The notes below the pieces were generated by a model. The model worked only from the letters and a program-made list of their open reading frames with translations. It was not told the origin of the DNA and ran no database searches. The position numbers and the translations under genes were made by a program. This document shows, piece after piece, positions 32,577 through 42,254 of a stretch of 64,000 nt of DNA. The DNA is from Pseudomonas fluorescens (lineage in GTDB: Bacteria; Pseudomonadota; Gammaproteobacteria; Pseudomonadales; Pseudomonadaceae): assembly GCF_000730425.1 (NCBI RefSeq), contig NZ_CP008896.1, positions 2,356,001 through 2,420,000 of the forward strand, read 5' to 3'. The first letter of the stretch is position 1; each line of letters starts with the position of its first letter.

Positions 32577-33269
32577 ATGCCCACTGCACCATTGGACACT
32601 CGCTACCAGATCGAAACCCCGGAGGGCATCGACCTGCCCTTGCGCCCCGCCGGGCTGATACCTCGTGCCTTGGCATTCGGCTTCGACCTGGGCTTGCGCG
32701 GGCTGATCCTCGGCATCCTGTTCATTGTCCTGGCGTTTCTCGGCAACCTGGGCATCGGCCTGGGCTCGATCCTGCTGTTTCTCGTCAGTTGGTGGTACAT
32801 GGTGCTGTTCGAAGTGCTCAACCAAGGCAGCTCACCGGGCAAGCAGATCATGGGGCTGCGGGTGGTTCAGGATGACGGCACGCCCATTGGCTGGTCCGCA
32901 TCCCTGATCCGCAACCTGCTGCGTTTTGTCGATATGTTGCCGTTTGGCTACTTCCTCGGCGCCATCAGTTGCCTGCAACATCCCCACTTCAAACGCCTGG
33001 GCGACATTGCGGCCGGCACCCTGGTTGTCTACCGCGAACAGCCCCTGGCCCGTCCCCACTTGCCCCAGGCCGCGGCCTTGCGCCTGCCCTTTGCCCTTGA
33101 GCTGAACGAGCAGCGCGCGATCCTTGGTTTTGCCGAACGCCAGGGCGAACTGTCCGCCGAGCGGGCCCATGAACTGGCAGCGATTCTGGCCACGCCCCTG
33201 CAGGTCTCGCCCACACGCGCCGTGGAACAACTCAATGGCGTGGCCCGCGGCCTGTTGGGGCCGACATGA
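32577..33269 (+). CDS. RDD family membrane protein
   Basis: 230 aa. An RDD domain covers about 22-160, including RALAFGFDLGLRGLI and NQGSSPGKQIMGLRVV, with three to four membrane helices. The cytoplasmic tail is soluble. It is the first gene of a six-gene cluster with SpoIIM, DUF4129, DUF4350, MoxR and DUF58 proteins. AGGGA lies 5 nt before the chosen ATG; an upstream in-frame ATG near 32460 is unlikely. Function is unknown. Confidence 0.85.
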   Translation: MPTAPLDTRYQIETPEGIDLPLRPAGLIPRALAFGFDLGLRGLILGILFIVLAFLGNLGIGLGSILLFLVSWWYMVLFEVLNQGSSPGKQIMGLRVVQDDGTPIGWSASLIRNLLRFVDMLPFGYFLGAISCLQHPHFKRLGDIAAGTLVVYREQPLARPHLPQAAALRLPFALELNEQRAILGFAERQGELSAERAHELAAILATPLQVSPTRAVEQLNGVARGLLGPT

Positions 33270-34246
33270 AGCAGAGCCTGTTCGAAACCCGTCACCAGCC
33301 ACACTGGCAGGCCTTTGCCGCACAACTGGCACTGCTTGAACAAGGCAAGGCCAAGACCCAGGACCTGACGCACTTTCCCCATGATTACCGACGCCTGTGC
33401 CAACACTTGGCGCTGGCCCAGGAACGGGGCTACAGCAGCTACCTGGTAGACCCGTTGCAACAACTGGCCTTGCGCGGCCATCAACAGCTGTATCGCCATC
33501 GCAGTCGTCTTGGTGCCAAGGTCCTGGGTTTCCTGCTGGCAGACTTCCCCCGCACAGTTCGCGAGCAATGGCGCTTCGTGCTGGTCGCCAGCCTGCTGTT
33601 CTTTGGCAGCCTGGCCGGCATCGCGCTATTGGTCTACCTGTTTCCCGACCTGATCTACACCATCGTCAGCCCCCAGCAAGTGACCGAGATGCAGGGTATG
33701 TACGACCCTGACGCCAGTCGCCTGGGGCGTGCGGCCGAGCGGGCATCGAGTGAGGACTGGATGATGTTCGGCTACTACGTCATGCACAACATCGGCATCG
33801 CATTCCAGACCTTCGCCGGCGGCTTGCTGTTTGGCCTGGGCAGCGTGTTCTTCCTGTTCTTCAATGGCCTGATGATCGGCGCCATCGCCGGGCACCTGAC
33901 TGAAATTGGCTATGGGCAAACCTTCTGGTCCTTTGTCATCGGCCACGGTGCCTTCGAACTGACGGCCATCGCCCTGGCCGGCTCAGCCGGCCTGCAACTG
34001 GGTTGGGCGTTGATCGCACCGGGAGCGTTGCCCCGGGGTGAAGCACTGCGACTGGCCGCCCGTACAAGTGTGAAAATGATCTGCGGCGTGATGGTATTCC
34101 TGCTGATCGCAGCCTTTATAGAAGCCTATTGGTCCTCCACCACCGCCGTGCGGCCCTGGGGCAAATACCTGGTGGGCGCTGCGCTCTGGGCGATGGTGAT
34201 CGCCTATCTGCTGTTCGCAGGCAGGAGCCGTCATGCGCCTGAGTGA
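33266..34246 (+). CDS. Stage II sporulation protein M-like (SpoIIM) membrane protein
   Basis: 326 aa. A soluble N-terminal part is followed by five or so membrane helices, with the family segment GLLFGLGSVFFLFFNGLMIGAI...GHGAFELTAI. In non-sporulating bacteria such proteins are linked to MoxR/vWA clusters and have unknown roles. The start overlaps the RDD stop (ATGA), and its 3' end overlaps the next gene by 14 bp, indicating tight coupling. Confidence 0.87.
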   Translation: MKQSLFETRHQPHWQAFAAQLALLEQGKAKTQDLTHFPHDYRRLCQHLALAQERGYSSYLVDPLQQLALRGHQQLYRHRSRLGAKVLGFLLADFPRTVREQWRFVLVASLLFFGSLAGIALLVYLFPDLIYTIVSPQQVTEMQGMYDPDASRLGRAAERASSEDWMMFGYYVMHNIGIAFQTFAGGLLFGLGSVFFLFFNGLMIGAIAGHLTEIGYGQTFWSFVIGHGAFELTAIALAGSAGLQLGWALIAPGALPRGEALRLAARTSVKMICGVMVFLLIAAFIEAYWSSTTAVRPWGKYLVGAALWAMVIAYLLFAGRSRHAPE

Positions 34247-35762
34247 CGCCAGCGTGGTGATCCGTCCCCGCTCCTCGTGGGAGGCCATGGACCTGGGGGT
34301 GTTGCTGGCCCGTGAGCACCGCGTGTTATTGATGAGCAGTTGGGCCTTGGTCAGCCTGCCGATGTTTATCCTGATCAGCGTTGTGCTGTGGGACTACCCC
34401 TCGGTTGCCGTGCTGCTGTTCTGGTGGTTGAAACCGGCCTTTGAGCGCCTACCGCTGTACATTCTATCGAAGGCGCTGTTTGGCGAGGTGCCCACCCTCA
34501 AGCAGGCACTGCGCCAATGGCCTCGCCTGCTCAAGGAGCAACTGCTGGCCAGCCTGACCTGGCGACGCTTTAGCCTCAGTCGCAGCTTTGTCATGCCCGT
34601 GGTGCAACTCGAAAGCCTAGGCGGCCTGGCCCGCCAGCAGCGATTGGGAGTGCTGCTGCAACGCAATGCCGGCGCGGCGCGCTGGCTGACACTGATCGGC
34701 CTGCTCCTGGAAACAGCGCTGTGGATTGGCTTGATGGCGTTGTTCTATCTATTCCTGCCGCAGCAGGTTGAGCTGGACTGGGACTGGCAGCAACTGGCAC
34801 TGGCCAGCAGTCAGGACTGGCTCTGGCTGGAGCACCTGAGCAATGCCTTCTACGCCCTGATCCTGGTGTTCTGGGAGCCGATCTATGTGGCGTGTGGATT
34901 CAGCCTCTATCTTAACCGGCGCACCGTGCTTGAAGCCTGGGACCTGGAGTTGGTGTTCCGCCGCCTGCGCCAACGCCTGGGATCGGCAGTGGCCCTCCTG
35001 CTGCTGACTGTCGGCCTGCTAGTGATCGCGCCAATACCCCAGGCCATGGCCAACCCGCCGGTCAACTCGAAACCGTTGAGCACCACGCAAGCCAATCAAT
35101 CAATCAAGCATCTGCTGGAACAACCCCCGTTCAAGAATCCGCAAACCGTTACCCACTATCGTTTCAGTGAGGACAAAACCAACAGCAAAACCAAGCCCCC
35201 GGGTGATGCCCACTTGCCTGCCTGGCTCAAATCCTTACTGAACAGTCTCAACAGCGACACATTCAAGTCCCTGGCGCTGGTGATGGAGGTGCTGCTCTGG
35301 GGCCTGCTGATCGCCGGCATTGCCCTGGTCGCCTGGCACTACCGCGACTGGCTGCACGCCTTCGTCAGCCCTCATCGCGCGCCCCGACCCAAGGTTACGC
35401 GGCCCGTGCCGTCACAACTGTTCGGCCTGGACATGGGCGTGGAAACCTTACCCGACGATATTGCCAGTACCGCCGAGCAACTATGGGCCACGCACCCCCG
35501 TGAAGCCCTTGGCCTGCTTTATCGCGGCCTGCTTAGCCGGCTGCTGCATGACTTCAACCTGCCACTGAAAAACGCCGATACCGAAGGTCAGGTCCTGGAA
35601 CATGTGCGTCACTTGCAACAGCCGCAATTGCTCGCGTTCAGCGACGACCTGACCCGACACTGGCAAAACCTCGCCTATGGCCACCGCGTGCCGCCGGCCC
35701 TGGCCCAGCAACAGCTCTGTGCCCATTGGCGCAGCTTGTTCGAACGCGAGGCCACGCGATGA
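34233..35762 (+). CDS. DUF4129 domain membrane protein
   Basis: 509 aa. Several N-terminal membrane helices (to about residue 275) precede a periplasm-like loop rich in Asn/Thr/Lys. One more helix follows at about 345-370, then a C-terminal DUF4129 domain with PREALGLLYRGLLSRLL. DUF4129 is found beside transglutaminase and MoxR/DUF58 genes. Both ends overlap neighbours, so it belongs to the operon. Biochemical function is unknown. Confidence 0.85.
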   Translation: MRLSDASVVIRPRSSWEAMDLGVLLAREHRVLLMSSWALVSLPMFILISVVLWDYPSVAVLLFWWLKPAFERLPLYILSKALFGEVPTLKQALRQWPRLLKEQLLASLTWRRFSLSRSFVMPVVQLESLGGLARQQRLGVLLQRNAGAARWLTLIGLLLETALWIGLMALFYLFLPQQVELDWDWQQLALASSQDWLWLEHLSNAFYALILVFWEPIYVACGFSLYLNRRTVLEAWDLELVFRRLRQRLGSAVALLLLTVGLLVIAPIPQAMANPPVNSKPLSTTQANQSIKHLLEQPPFKNPQTVTHYRFSEDKTNSKTKPPGDAHLPAWLKSLLNSLNSDTFKSLALVMEVLLWGLLIAGIALVAWHYRDWLHAFVSPHRAPRPKVTRPVPSQLFGLDMGVETLPDDIASTAEQLWATHPREALGLLYRGLLSRLLHDFNLPLKNADTEGQVLEHVRHLQQPQLLAFSDDLTRHWQNLAYGHRVPPALAQQQLCAHWRSLFEREATR

Positions 35763-36916
35763 GTCGGGCATTGATCTGGCTCGGACTGATCCTGGCTTGC
35801 CTGCTGACAGCCGGGGGCTTCTACGCCTGGCACAAGGCGATACCCTACGAAGAAGTGATCGACCGCGGACCGTCACCTGAAGCCCAGGCCAACCCCTACC
35901 TGGCGGCCGAGCACTTCCTGCGTCAGCAGGGCCTGGCTGTCGAGCACGCCCGCAGCCTGGAGCGCCTGGCCACCCTGCCCGCCAAGGGTGCCAGCCTGCT
36001 GTTGCTCAGCGAGCGCAGCAATATGACCCCACGCCAGGTTGACCAGTTGCTGGAGTGGACCCAGGCCGGCGGTCATCTGCTGTTGGTGGCCGAAGCCATA
36101 TGGGATGAAGAAACCCAGGACAGTGGTGACCTGCTGCTCGATCGCCTGCAGTTACGCCAGGCCTTCAGCGATGACTTCGATCAGCCTCCCTCCGCTCGCA
36201 AGGGCAAGAAGCCGGACCTGACACGGCTCTATGTCGATAACGAAACCGCACCGGCGTTTTTCAGTTTCGACACCGATTTCACCCTGACCGACCCCAGGCA
36301 CCTGGCACAGTTCTCGGCCAACAGCGCCAAGTCCAGCCACCTGATGCAACTCGATCTCGGGCATGGTCGCGTGACCGTGATCACCGACAGCGAACTATGG
36401 AAAGCCCCGGCCATTGGCTTGCACGACAATGCCTGGCTGCTGTGGTACCTGACACAGGGCAGCGATGTCACCCTACTGTCCAACACAGACGTCGAGAACC
36501 TGTTTAGCCTGTTGCTACGTTATTTCCCCCAGGCCCTGGTGGCTCTCGCTGCCTTGATTCTGCTGGGGTTATGGCGCGCGGGTGTACGCCTGGGGCCGGT
36601 CCAGGCACCGGCGCCGAAAGCCCGCCGGCAATTGCAGGAACACCTGAATGCCAGTGCCGACTTTCTGTTGCGTCGCAGCGGCCAGGGCAGCCTGTTGCAA
36701 GCCCTGCAGCGGGACATCCTGCGCACCGCCCGCCGGCGCCACCCCGGATTCGAACAGTTGGACACTGCCGGGCAATGGCTGGCGCTTGAACACCTGACCC
36801 GCCAACCCTCTTCCATTATCAGCCAGGCCCTTGGCCCACTCCCGGCAAAGCGGCTTTCCAGTGCTGACTTCAGCCGCCAGGTGGCCAGCCTGCAAACCCT
36901 CAGGAATGCCCTGTGA
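35759..36916 (+). CDS. DUF4350 domain protein
   Basis: 385 aa. An N-terminal membrane anchor (about 3-22) is followed by a periplasmic-type domain with EHFLRQQGLAVEHARSL and a GHLLLVAEAIW strand, matching DUF4350. A second helix near residue 255-275 precedes a basic cytoplasmic tail. The ATG overlaps the DUF4129 stop (ATGA). In P. aeruginosa the next gene is moxR; here 2.3 kb of other DNA intervenes. Confidence 0.85.
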   Translation: MSRALIWLGLILACLLTAGGFYAWHKAIPYEEVIDRGPSPEAQANPYLAAEHFLRQQGLAVEHARSLERLATLPAKGASLLLLSERSNMTPRQVDQLLEWTQAGGHLLLVAEAIWDEETQDSGDLLLDRLQLRQAFSDDFDQPPSARKGKKPDLTRLYVDNETAPAFFSFDTDFTLTDPRHLAQFSANSAKSSHLMQLDLGHGRVTVITDSELWKAPAIGLHDNAWLLWYLTQGSDVTLLSNTDVENLFSLLLRYFPQALVALAALILLGLWRAGVRLGPVQAPAPKARRQLQEHLNASADFLLRRSGQGSLLQALQRDILRTARRRHPGFEQLDTAGQWLALEHLTRQPSSIISQALGPLPAKRLSSADFSRQVASLQTLRNAL

Positions 36917-36999
36917 TCTGGCACTTGGCATATGTCAGATCTCTGCCATGTTTGGAGCAACCCTTTAGATGTTCTTAGCCTACCCATGAAGGGAGTCTG

Positions 37000-37080
37000 A
37001 TGACCGCAACTCTGTCGGATCAGATAACGGGTCCCTCTCCCGATCAATGCAGGCCGCTCGCTGGAGCAGTTTCAAATTAA
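37000..37080 (+). CDS. Possible 26-aa ORF or gene remnant with a strong ribosome site
   Basis: ATG at 37000 follows AAGGGAG with 5 nt spacing, encodes MTATLSDQITGPSPDQCRPL plus 6 residues, and stops at TAA. It lies right after the DUF4350 gene where the cluster is interrupted. It could be the 5' remnant of a gene truncated by the insertion or a real small peptide gene. No family was recognised. Confidence 0.3.
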   Translation: MTATLSDQITGPSPDQCRPLAGAVSN

Positions 37081-37120
37081 CCCCAACAACTTGCGGCTTG
37101 CCTGTTTGATGGAATCAAAC

Positions 37121-38604
37121 TTACCAGCCCTTAACAACACCGACAGCACCACCCGTTACCGAACTGCTGGTACCGATGGCACCACGAAAGGTGAAGACTG
37201 TGGATTCATTCATGTAATGGTTAACCCCAAACGCCAGTGCCGATTGACTTTGAACGTTGCCTATCGCCAAACCAGCCTGGGTACGACCAAGGCTTGTTGG
37301 CCCGATTCCAATAGCAGACGAAGCCATTGCCATGGCACCAATGGACCGATGCTCACGACGCATCTCGGCATTTTCCTTACGGATGTACGAATAGGCTCCG
37401 TCGAGTGCTTCCTTGGCCGAATCAACACGCTGATTGGTGTAGTTGATTGATTGAGTGAGTGTAGTCGCGTCACCACGATTCATTTGATCAACATTGACCG
37501 CATCCGTGCCCTGGGTACCGGCAGCCACGTTAACAATCTGACGCTCATTACCTGCCGCCCCCACTGAAACACTGTTGGCCCTGGCAGCTACTGAGTCATT
37601 GCCGATCGCGACTGAGTTGGTCCCAGTTGCTTGAGCCGTTTTGCCTACAGCGACAGTTTTAACGCCGTCCTCCGCTCCACGTGCGACTGAATAGTCTTTT
37701 GCGCGGTTCAACGTGGTCACATCACCTTCCACCTGGTCTTTACGGATGGCCGCTTCACGCTTATCAGTGTGGGTGTTGGCGTTAGACAATGTGGCCACGT
37801 CGCCTTTATCCGCGTAGGCCTTGGCATCGATGACACCGGCATCGGCATGTTTGTTGGCATTGGCCAAGGTAGTCACGTCACCATCTACCTGATCCTTGCG
37901 GATTTCGCCTTCACGGTCGGCGGTGTACTGGTTAGCGCTATTCAGCGCTACTCCCACGGAGTTCGTGAGTTGGCTGAGGTTCACTGCATCAGTCCCAACG
38001 GTGCCAGCTGCCACATTGGTGATTTGGCGCTCTGCCCCACTACTGCCTACAGATACCGTCTGGTTTCTTGTAGCATTTGAGTTATTACCAAGAGCAACAC
38101 TATCGTTTAGTCCACCTGCGCTGGCCTTGGCATTAAAACCTACTGCTGTATTGCTAGACGTTAATTCTGCACTGGCCCCTAATGTTGTAGCACCAGGACC
38201 AAGTGCCCTTGAGCTCGAGCCGACGGCTGTCGAACCTGCAACCGGTAACGGCGCGGCAGTGCCATTGCCGCCAAATGTCGCACCCAGATCGGCCCCGTAG
38301 CTCTCGCATCGCCGCCTACCGCGGTTGTCCCCGCTCCAAGAGCCTGACTATTAGCCCCTATCGCCGTTGGAGCACGAGGAATTGGAGTTCCACGTGGCGG
38401 TGTGTCAACGGCGGGGCTCTCTGCTGTTGAAGCAGTGCTACAGGACGCAACTGTTGAAGCTGCACTGTTATGGCCTATGGCAACTGAACAATGGCCTTCT
38501 CCGACGGTGTTCGTCCCTACAACGACAGCACCCGCTATAGCTGATGGCACCATAAATGGCATAAACAGAAAAAATACAGCATGAGAAACATTAATCTTAT
38601 TCAT
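37121..38604 (-). pseudogene. Trimeric autotransporter adhesin (YadA-like), frameshifted
   Basis: Two frames together read as one type Vc adhesin of about 494 aa. The first frame (38604 downward) gives a signal peptide (MNKINVSHAVFFLFMPF...IAGA) and YadA head repeats such as TAIGANSQALGAG. Near 38291-38296, within a GG-CCCC run, one base appears missing. Translation then leaves the family frame and stops at 38179. The second frame continues with head repeats, the neck GTVGTDAVNLSQL, a stalk with repeated IRKDQV-GDVTTL units, a second head and neck, and the C-terminal YadA anchor ending GVVKGW. Inactivation, phase variation or a sequencing error are all possible. Confidence 0.85.
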
Positions 38605-39273
38605 TTAGAGTTCGCATTAGGCTGAAAATTTCTAGCACTACAGGGGACCCTATTAGTGCCATCAAGAAACACATCGGTTATAAATTCAAGTAACAGCTCA
38701 ACGAAAACGGCAAAGCCATTAGTTACAAAAATAAGATTTCAAAAGTTTTATTTATTGACTTATTACTATGATCACGCGATTTTTTACGCATACCTATAGG
38801 AAAATTCACTAGGCGGGGAGTGAAAATTCCATCAAGTTTTTATACTCACATTAAGTGAGTCTCGAAAAGTCATTAAGTGATCGAGAACAAAGCCTTTTTT
38901 GCTCTTGATTCATCGCTGTTTCAAAGCGATCAGCCCAAGTGACAATTGCACGTTCGTCACCTTTCCGCCGGCGAGTGCCAATGAGGCAGTCTCGACGCAG
39001 ATAGCCGGAACTCCTCGCGTACTCCATACAGCTCTGCTTCATTTTTCCAGCAAGGCCCTGATCGACCACTCTTGGTATGGTCGATCAGACTACTTGATGG
39101 AATACATAGACTTTAACCCTGTGCTAAAGGCTAAGATGATGTTCCCAAATGCGCGATCTGAGTTAACCAAGGACCTGGCTGGGTCCAATCGACACGCCGG
39201 CACCGGGCCTCATTCCTCCTCTGAGCACGCGCAAAAGCTTAAAAACCAGTTAAATCAGGTAAGTGCATGATTT
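38605..39273. other. AT-rich intergenic region between the adhesin gene and moxR
   Basis: About 670 bp, clearly AT-rich at 38600-38830 and unlike the surrounding genes in composition. It must contain the adhesin promoter. Overlapping open frames on both strands (38899-39270 plus, 38851-39069 minus) resemble no family I know. It is probably acquired or degenerate DNA. Confidence 0.5.
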
Positions 39274-40311
39274 ATGGAAGATAAAACGAATCTGACAATT
39301 AGCAGGGCACCGGAATCATTGAACGACTCCCCAGTGGATTTACCCAATCCCCTCGACACCGGGCGAGCGACCCAATTGGCCCAGGCGCTGCGTGCTGAAT
39401 TGCGCAAGGCGGTGATTGGCCAGGACGCAGTGATCGATGATGTACTGACCGCGCTGATCGCCGGCGGCCATGTGCTGCTAGAAGGCGTTCCCGGCCTGGG
39501 CAAGACCTTGCTGGTACGAGCCCTGGCCCGCTGCTTTGACGGCGATTTTGCACGCATCCAGTTCACCCCGGACCTGATGCCCAGCGATGTCACAGGCCAT
39601 GCCGTATACGACCTGCACACCGAGCAGTTCAAGCTGCGCAAGGGCCCGTTGTTCACCCACCTGTTGCTGGCCGATGAGATCAACCGGGCCCCGGCAAAAA
39701 CCCAGGCTGCCTTGCTCGAAGCCATGCAGGAACGCCAGGTCACCCTCGAGGGCGAAGCCTTGCCCATCGGCCAGCCCTTTATGGTGCTGGCCACCCAGAA
39801 TCCCATTGAACAGGAAGGCACCTATCCTCTGCCCGAGGCCGAACTCGACCGGTTCATGCTCAAGGTGCGCATGGACTACCCCGAGGCGCAGCAAGAGTTG
39901 GATATGGTGCGTGAAGTGACCCGCTCCTCCCGTGCAGACATGCTCGACGTACAGCCATTACGCACCGTGCTGCAGGCCGATGATGTGCTGATGTTGCAGC
40001 AGGTCGCCAGTGAACTGGCCCTCGATGAACAGGTGCTCGACTACGCCGTGCGCCTGTCCCGCACCACCCGTAGCTGGCCCGGCCTGGCCCTGGGCGCCGG
40101 GCCTCGTGCCTCCATCGCCCTGGTGCGAGGTGCACGGGCCCGCGCCCTGCTGCGCGGTGGCGAGTTCGTGACCCCGGACGACATCAAGGGCTGCGCGCTC
40201 GCGGTGTTGCGCCATCGGGTACGCATCGCCCCTGAGCTGGATATCGAAGGCCTGGAGGTGGACCAGGTCCTTGCCCAACTGCTCGACCAAGTACCGGCGC
40301 CACGCCAGTGA
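39274..40311 (+). CDS. MoxR family AAA+ ATPase
   Basis: 345 aa. Walker A is GVPGLGKT and Walker B is LLLADEINRAP; the sensor segment ATQNPIEQEGTYPLPEAELDRF is intact. MoxR ATPases act as chaperones for vWA-domain partners, here the adjacent DUF58 protein. The first 25 or so residues (MEDKTNLTISRAPESLND) are poorly conserved and no good ribosome site precedes them, so the 5' end may have been altered by the insertion upstream. Confidence 0.92.
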   Translation: MEDKTNLTISRAPESLNDSPVDLPNPLDTGRATQLAQALRAELRKAVIGQDAVIDDVLTALIAGGHVLLEGVPGLGKTLLVRALARCFDGDFARIQFTPDLMPSDVTGHAVYDLHTEQFKLRKGPLFTHLLLADEINRAPAKTQAALLEAMQERQVTLEGEALPIGQPFMVLATQNPIEQEGTYPLPEAELDRFMLKVRMDYPEAQQELDMVREVTRSSRADMLDVQPLRTVLQADDVLMLQQVASELALDEQVLDYAVRLSRTTRSWPGLALGAGPRASIALVRGARARALLRGGEFVTPDDIKGCALAVLRHRVRIAPELDIEGLEVDQVLAQLLDQVPAPRQ

Positions 40312-40312
40312 C

Positions 40313-41650
40313 ATGCTCATGAGACCCACTCGCCTGTTGCTTGTCTGGCTCGCGGTACTACTGGGCCTGAACGTCGCCCTCGGAACGGCTGCGGCCCTGC
40401 AACTCAAGGTACCAGTTGCCCTGCACTCCGTGGCCTGGGGCCTGCTCCTGGCGCTGCTGTTGCTGGCGTTGCTCGACGCCGCACGCCTGCAACGCCGTCC
40501 CTCGCCACGCCTGCGGCGGCAAATGCCGGGTAGCCTGGCATTGGGGCGCTGGAGCGAGGTACGGCTCACTCTGAAGCATGACTATCCACAGCCGCTGGTG
40601 CTGGAGGTCTTTGATCACGTACCGGATGGCTTGAGCGTGCAAAACCTGCCGCAGGCCATCGCCCTGCGCCCTGGTGTACACAGTGAGCTGGGTTACCGCC
40701 TGCGCCCCTTGAGTCGTGGGCATTTCAGCTTCGAGCGCTGTGAGGTGCACCTGCCCAGCCCACTGGGATTGTGGACTGCAAAACGCCAACTGCCGGTCAA
40801 GGATGCCGCACGGGTCTACCCGGATTTTGCCCGCCTGTACGGCGCGCAGTTGCTGGCGGTGGATAACTGGCTCAGCCAACTGGGGGTACGCCAGCGCCAG
40901 CGTCGCGGCCTGGGCCTGGAGTTTCACCAACTGCGGGAGTTTCGCGAGGGTGACAGCCTGCGCCAGATCGACTGGAAGGCCACGGCACGGCAACGCACGC
41001 CGATTGCCCGGGAATATCAGGATGAGCGCGACCAGCAGATTGTCTTCATGCTCGATTGCGGTCGGCGCATGCGCAGCCAGGACGGCGAGTTGTCGCATTT
41101 CGACCACGCCCTCAACGCCTGCCTGCTGCTCAGCTACGTGGCCTTGCGCCAGGGCGATGCCGTGGGCCTGTGTACCTTCGCCTGCGACCCGCCGCGCTAC
41201 CTGGCACCGGTCAAGGGCAGCGGCCAGTTGAACCAGTTGCTCAACACCGTATACGACCTGGACACCACCCGGCGACCGGCCGACTACCAGGCGGCGGCCA
41301 GCCAACTGCTGGCTCGCCAGAAACGTCGGGCGCTGGTGATTGTGGTGACCAACCTGCGTGATGAGGACGATGAGGATCTGCTGACCGCAGTCAAGCGCAT
41401 CAGCCGCCAGCATCGGGTGTTGGTGGCGAGCCTGCGCGAAGAAGTGCTGGACCAATTGCGCCAGGCCCCCGTGCAGACCCTGCCGCAGGCGCTGGCCTAC
41501 TGTGGCAGCGTCGACTATCTCAATGCCAGGGAAGAGCTCCATGACCGCTTGAAGGCGCAAGGCCTGGCGGTATTGGATGCCCATCCCTCGGCGCTGGGCG
41601 CCAACCTGGTAACCCGTTACCTGGGCTGGAAAAAAGCGGGCGTGCTATGA
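40313..41650 (+). CDS. DUF58 domain protein (vWA-like partner of MoxR)
   Basis: 445 aa. Two N-terminal membrane helices (about 5-45) precede a beta-rich domain and the DUF58 motif LREFREGDSLRQIDWKATAR. A vWA-like fold begins IVFMLDCGRRM. The ATG lies 1 bp after the moxR stop. Its product probably sits at the inner membrane and is remodelled by MoxR; the substrate process is unknown. Confidence 0.88.
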   Translation: MLMRPTRLLLVWLAVLLGLNVALGTAAALQLKVPVALHSVAWGLLLALLLLALLDAARLQRRPSPRLRRQMPGSLALGRWSEVRLTLKHDYPQPLVLEVFDHVPDGLSVQNLPQAIALRPGVHSELGYRLRPLSRGHFSFERCEVHLPSPLGLWTAKRQLPVKDAARVYPDFARLYGAQLLAVDNWLSQLGVRQRQRRGLGLEFHQLREFREGDSLRQIDWKATARQRTPIAREYQDERDQQIVFMLDCGRRMRSQDGELSHFDHALNACLLLSYVALRQGDAVGLCTFACDPPRYLAPVKGSGQLNQLLNTVYDLDTTRRPADYQAAASQLLARQKRRALVIVVTNLRDEDDEDLLTAVKRISRQHRVLVASLREEVLDQLRQAPVQTLPQALAYCGSVDYLNAREELHDRLKAQGLAVLDAHPSALGANLVTRYLGWKKAGVL

Positions 41651-41663
41651 ACAGGGTATGACG

Positions 41664-42023
41664 CTAGGCCGAAGCCTGCAGGGGGTCAAAGCTGAAGTAC
41701 TGCAGCAACGCGACGATCAATTGCCCGTATTCGGCGGGGGCCTGCAACAGGATGAACCCCGAGTCGTAATGCCGGGGGTTGATATCCTCATGGCTCCACA
41801 GGCAAGTGGCGCTGAAGTCAACGGCATGCACATCCCCCTCGGGACCGGGAATTTTCAAGCGCAGCTCGAAATCCACATCGATCATCAAGGGCAATTGGCT
41901 GACCAGCATCAGCCCTTCGCTGGAAATATTGCCCAAGTAGCCAATGGGCTTATCTGTAAAGCGGTTGAACACTTGCAGAAAATAGGGCAACTGGTGCCGC
42001 TCAATCTTTCGGTCGGTAAACAT
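41664..42023 (-). CDS. PilZ domain protein, predicted c-di-GMP receptor
   Basis: 119 aa single PilZ domain. Both c-di-GMP motifs are intact: RxxxR as R5-R9 (RKIER) and [D/N]xSxxG as N32-G37 (NISSEG). The P. aeruginosa gene at this place (PA4324) is listed among its PilZ proteins. An in-frame ATG 6 codons upstream (42041) is possible. It is convergent with the DUF58 gene. Confidence 0.88.
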   Translation of the reverse strand: MFTDRKIERHQLPYFLQVFNRFTDKPIGYLGNISSEGLMLVSQLPLMIDVDFELRLKIPGPEGDVHAVDFSATCLWSHEDINPRHYDSGFILLQAPAEYGQLIVALLQYFSFDPLQASA

Positions 42024-42254
42024 AATCAGATCGCCATCCAATGGCCATGACTCTGGCCGTTCCTGTGACTAGGGCCGGAGCGTTTCCGGCAACGCCCCGC
42101 TCTCTGGATCTCGGTGCAACAGCAGTCCTTGCCCTGTCACTGTACCGCCGCCGAATCCTGGCATTACACCTGTTTGAGTAGAAACTTGTACAAACAGGCA
42201 TTCAAAGAATAGCCCAACTCCCGCAAGAGGCCAGCCATGAAATGATAAATGTCA

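Noticed and set aside
37896..38300. 134-codon open frame opposite the adhesin gene
   Set aside because: It is the in-phase antisense of the head-repeat frame; its Ala/Pro/Leu-rich product has no family character, while the other strand reads as clear YadA repeats.
38851..39270. Open frames of 72 codons (minus) and 123 codons (plus) before moxR
   Set aside because: They overlap each other, lack good ribosome sites and show no recognisable domain; kept only as part of the intergenic description.
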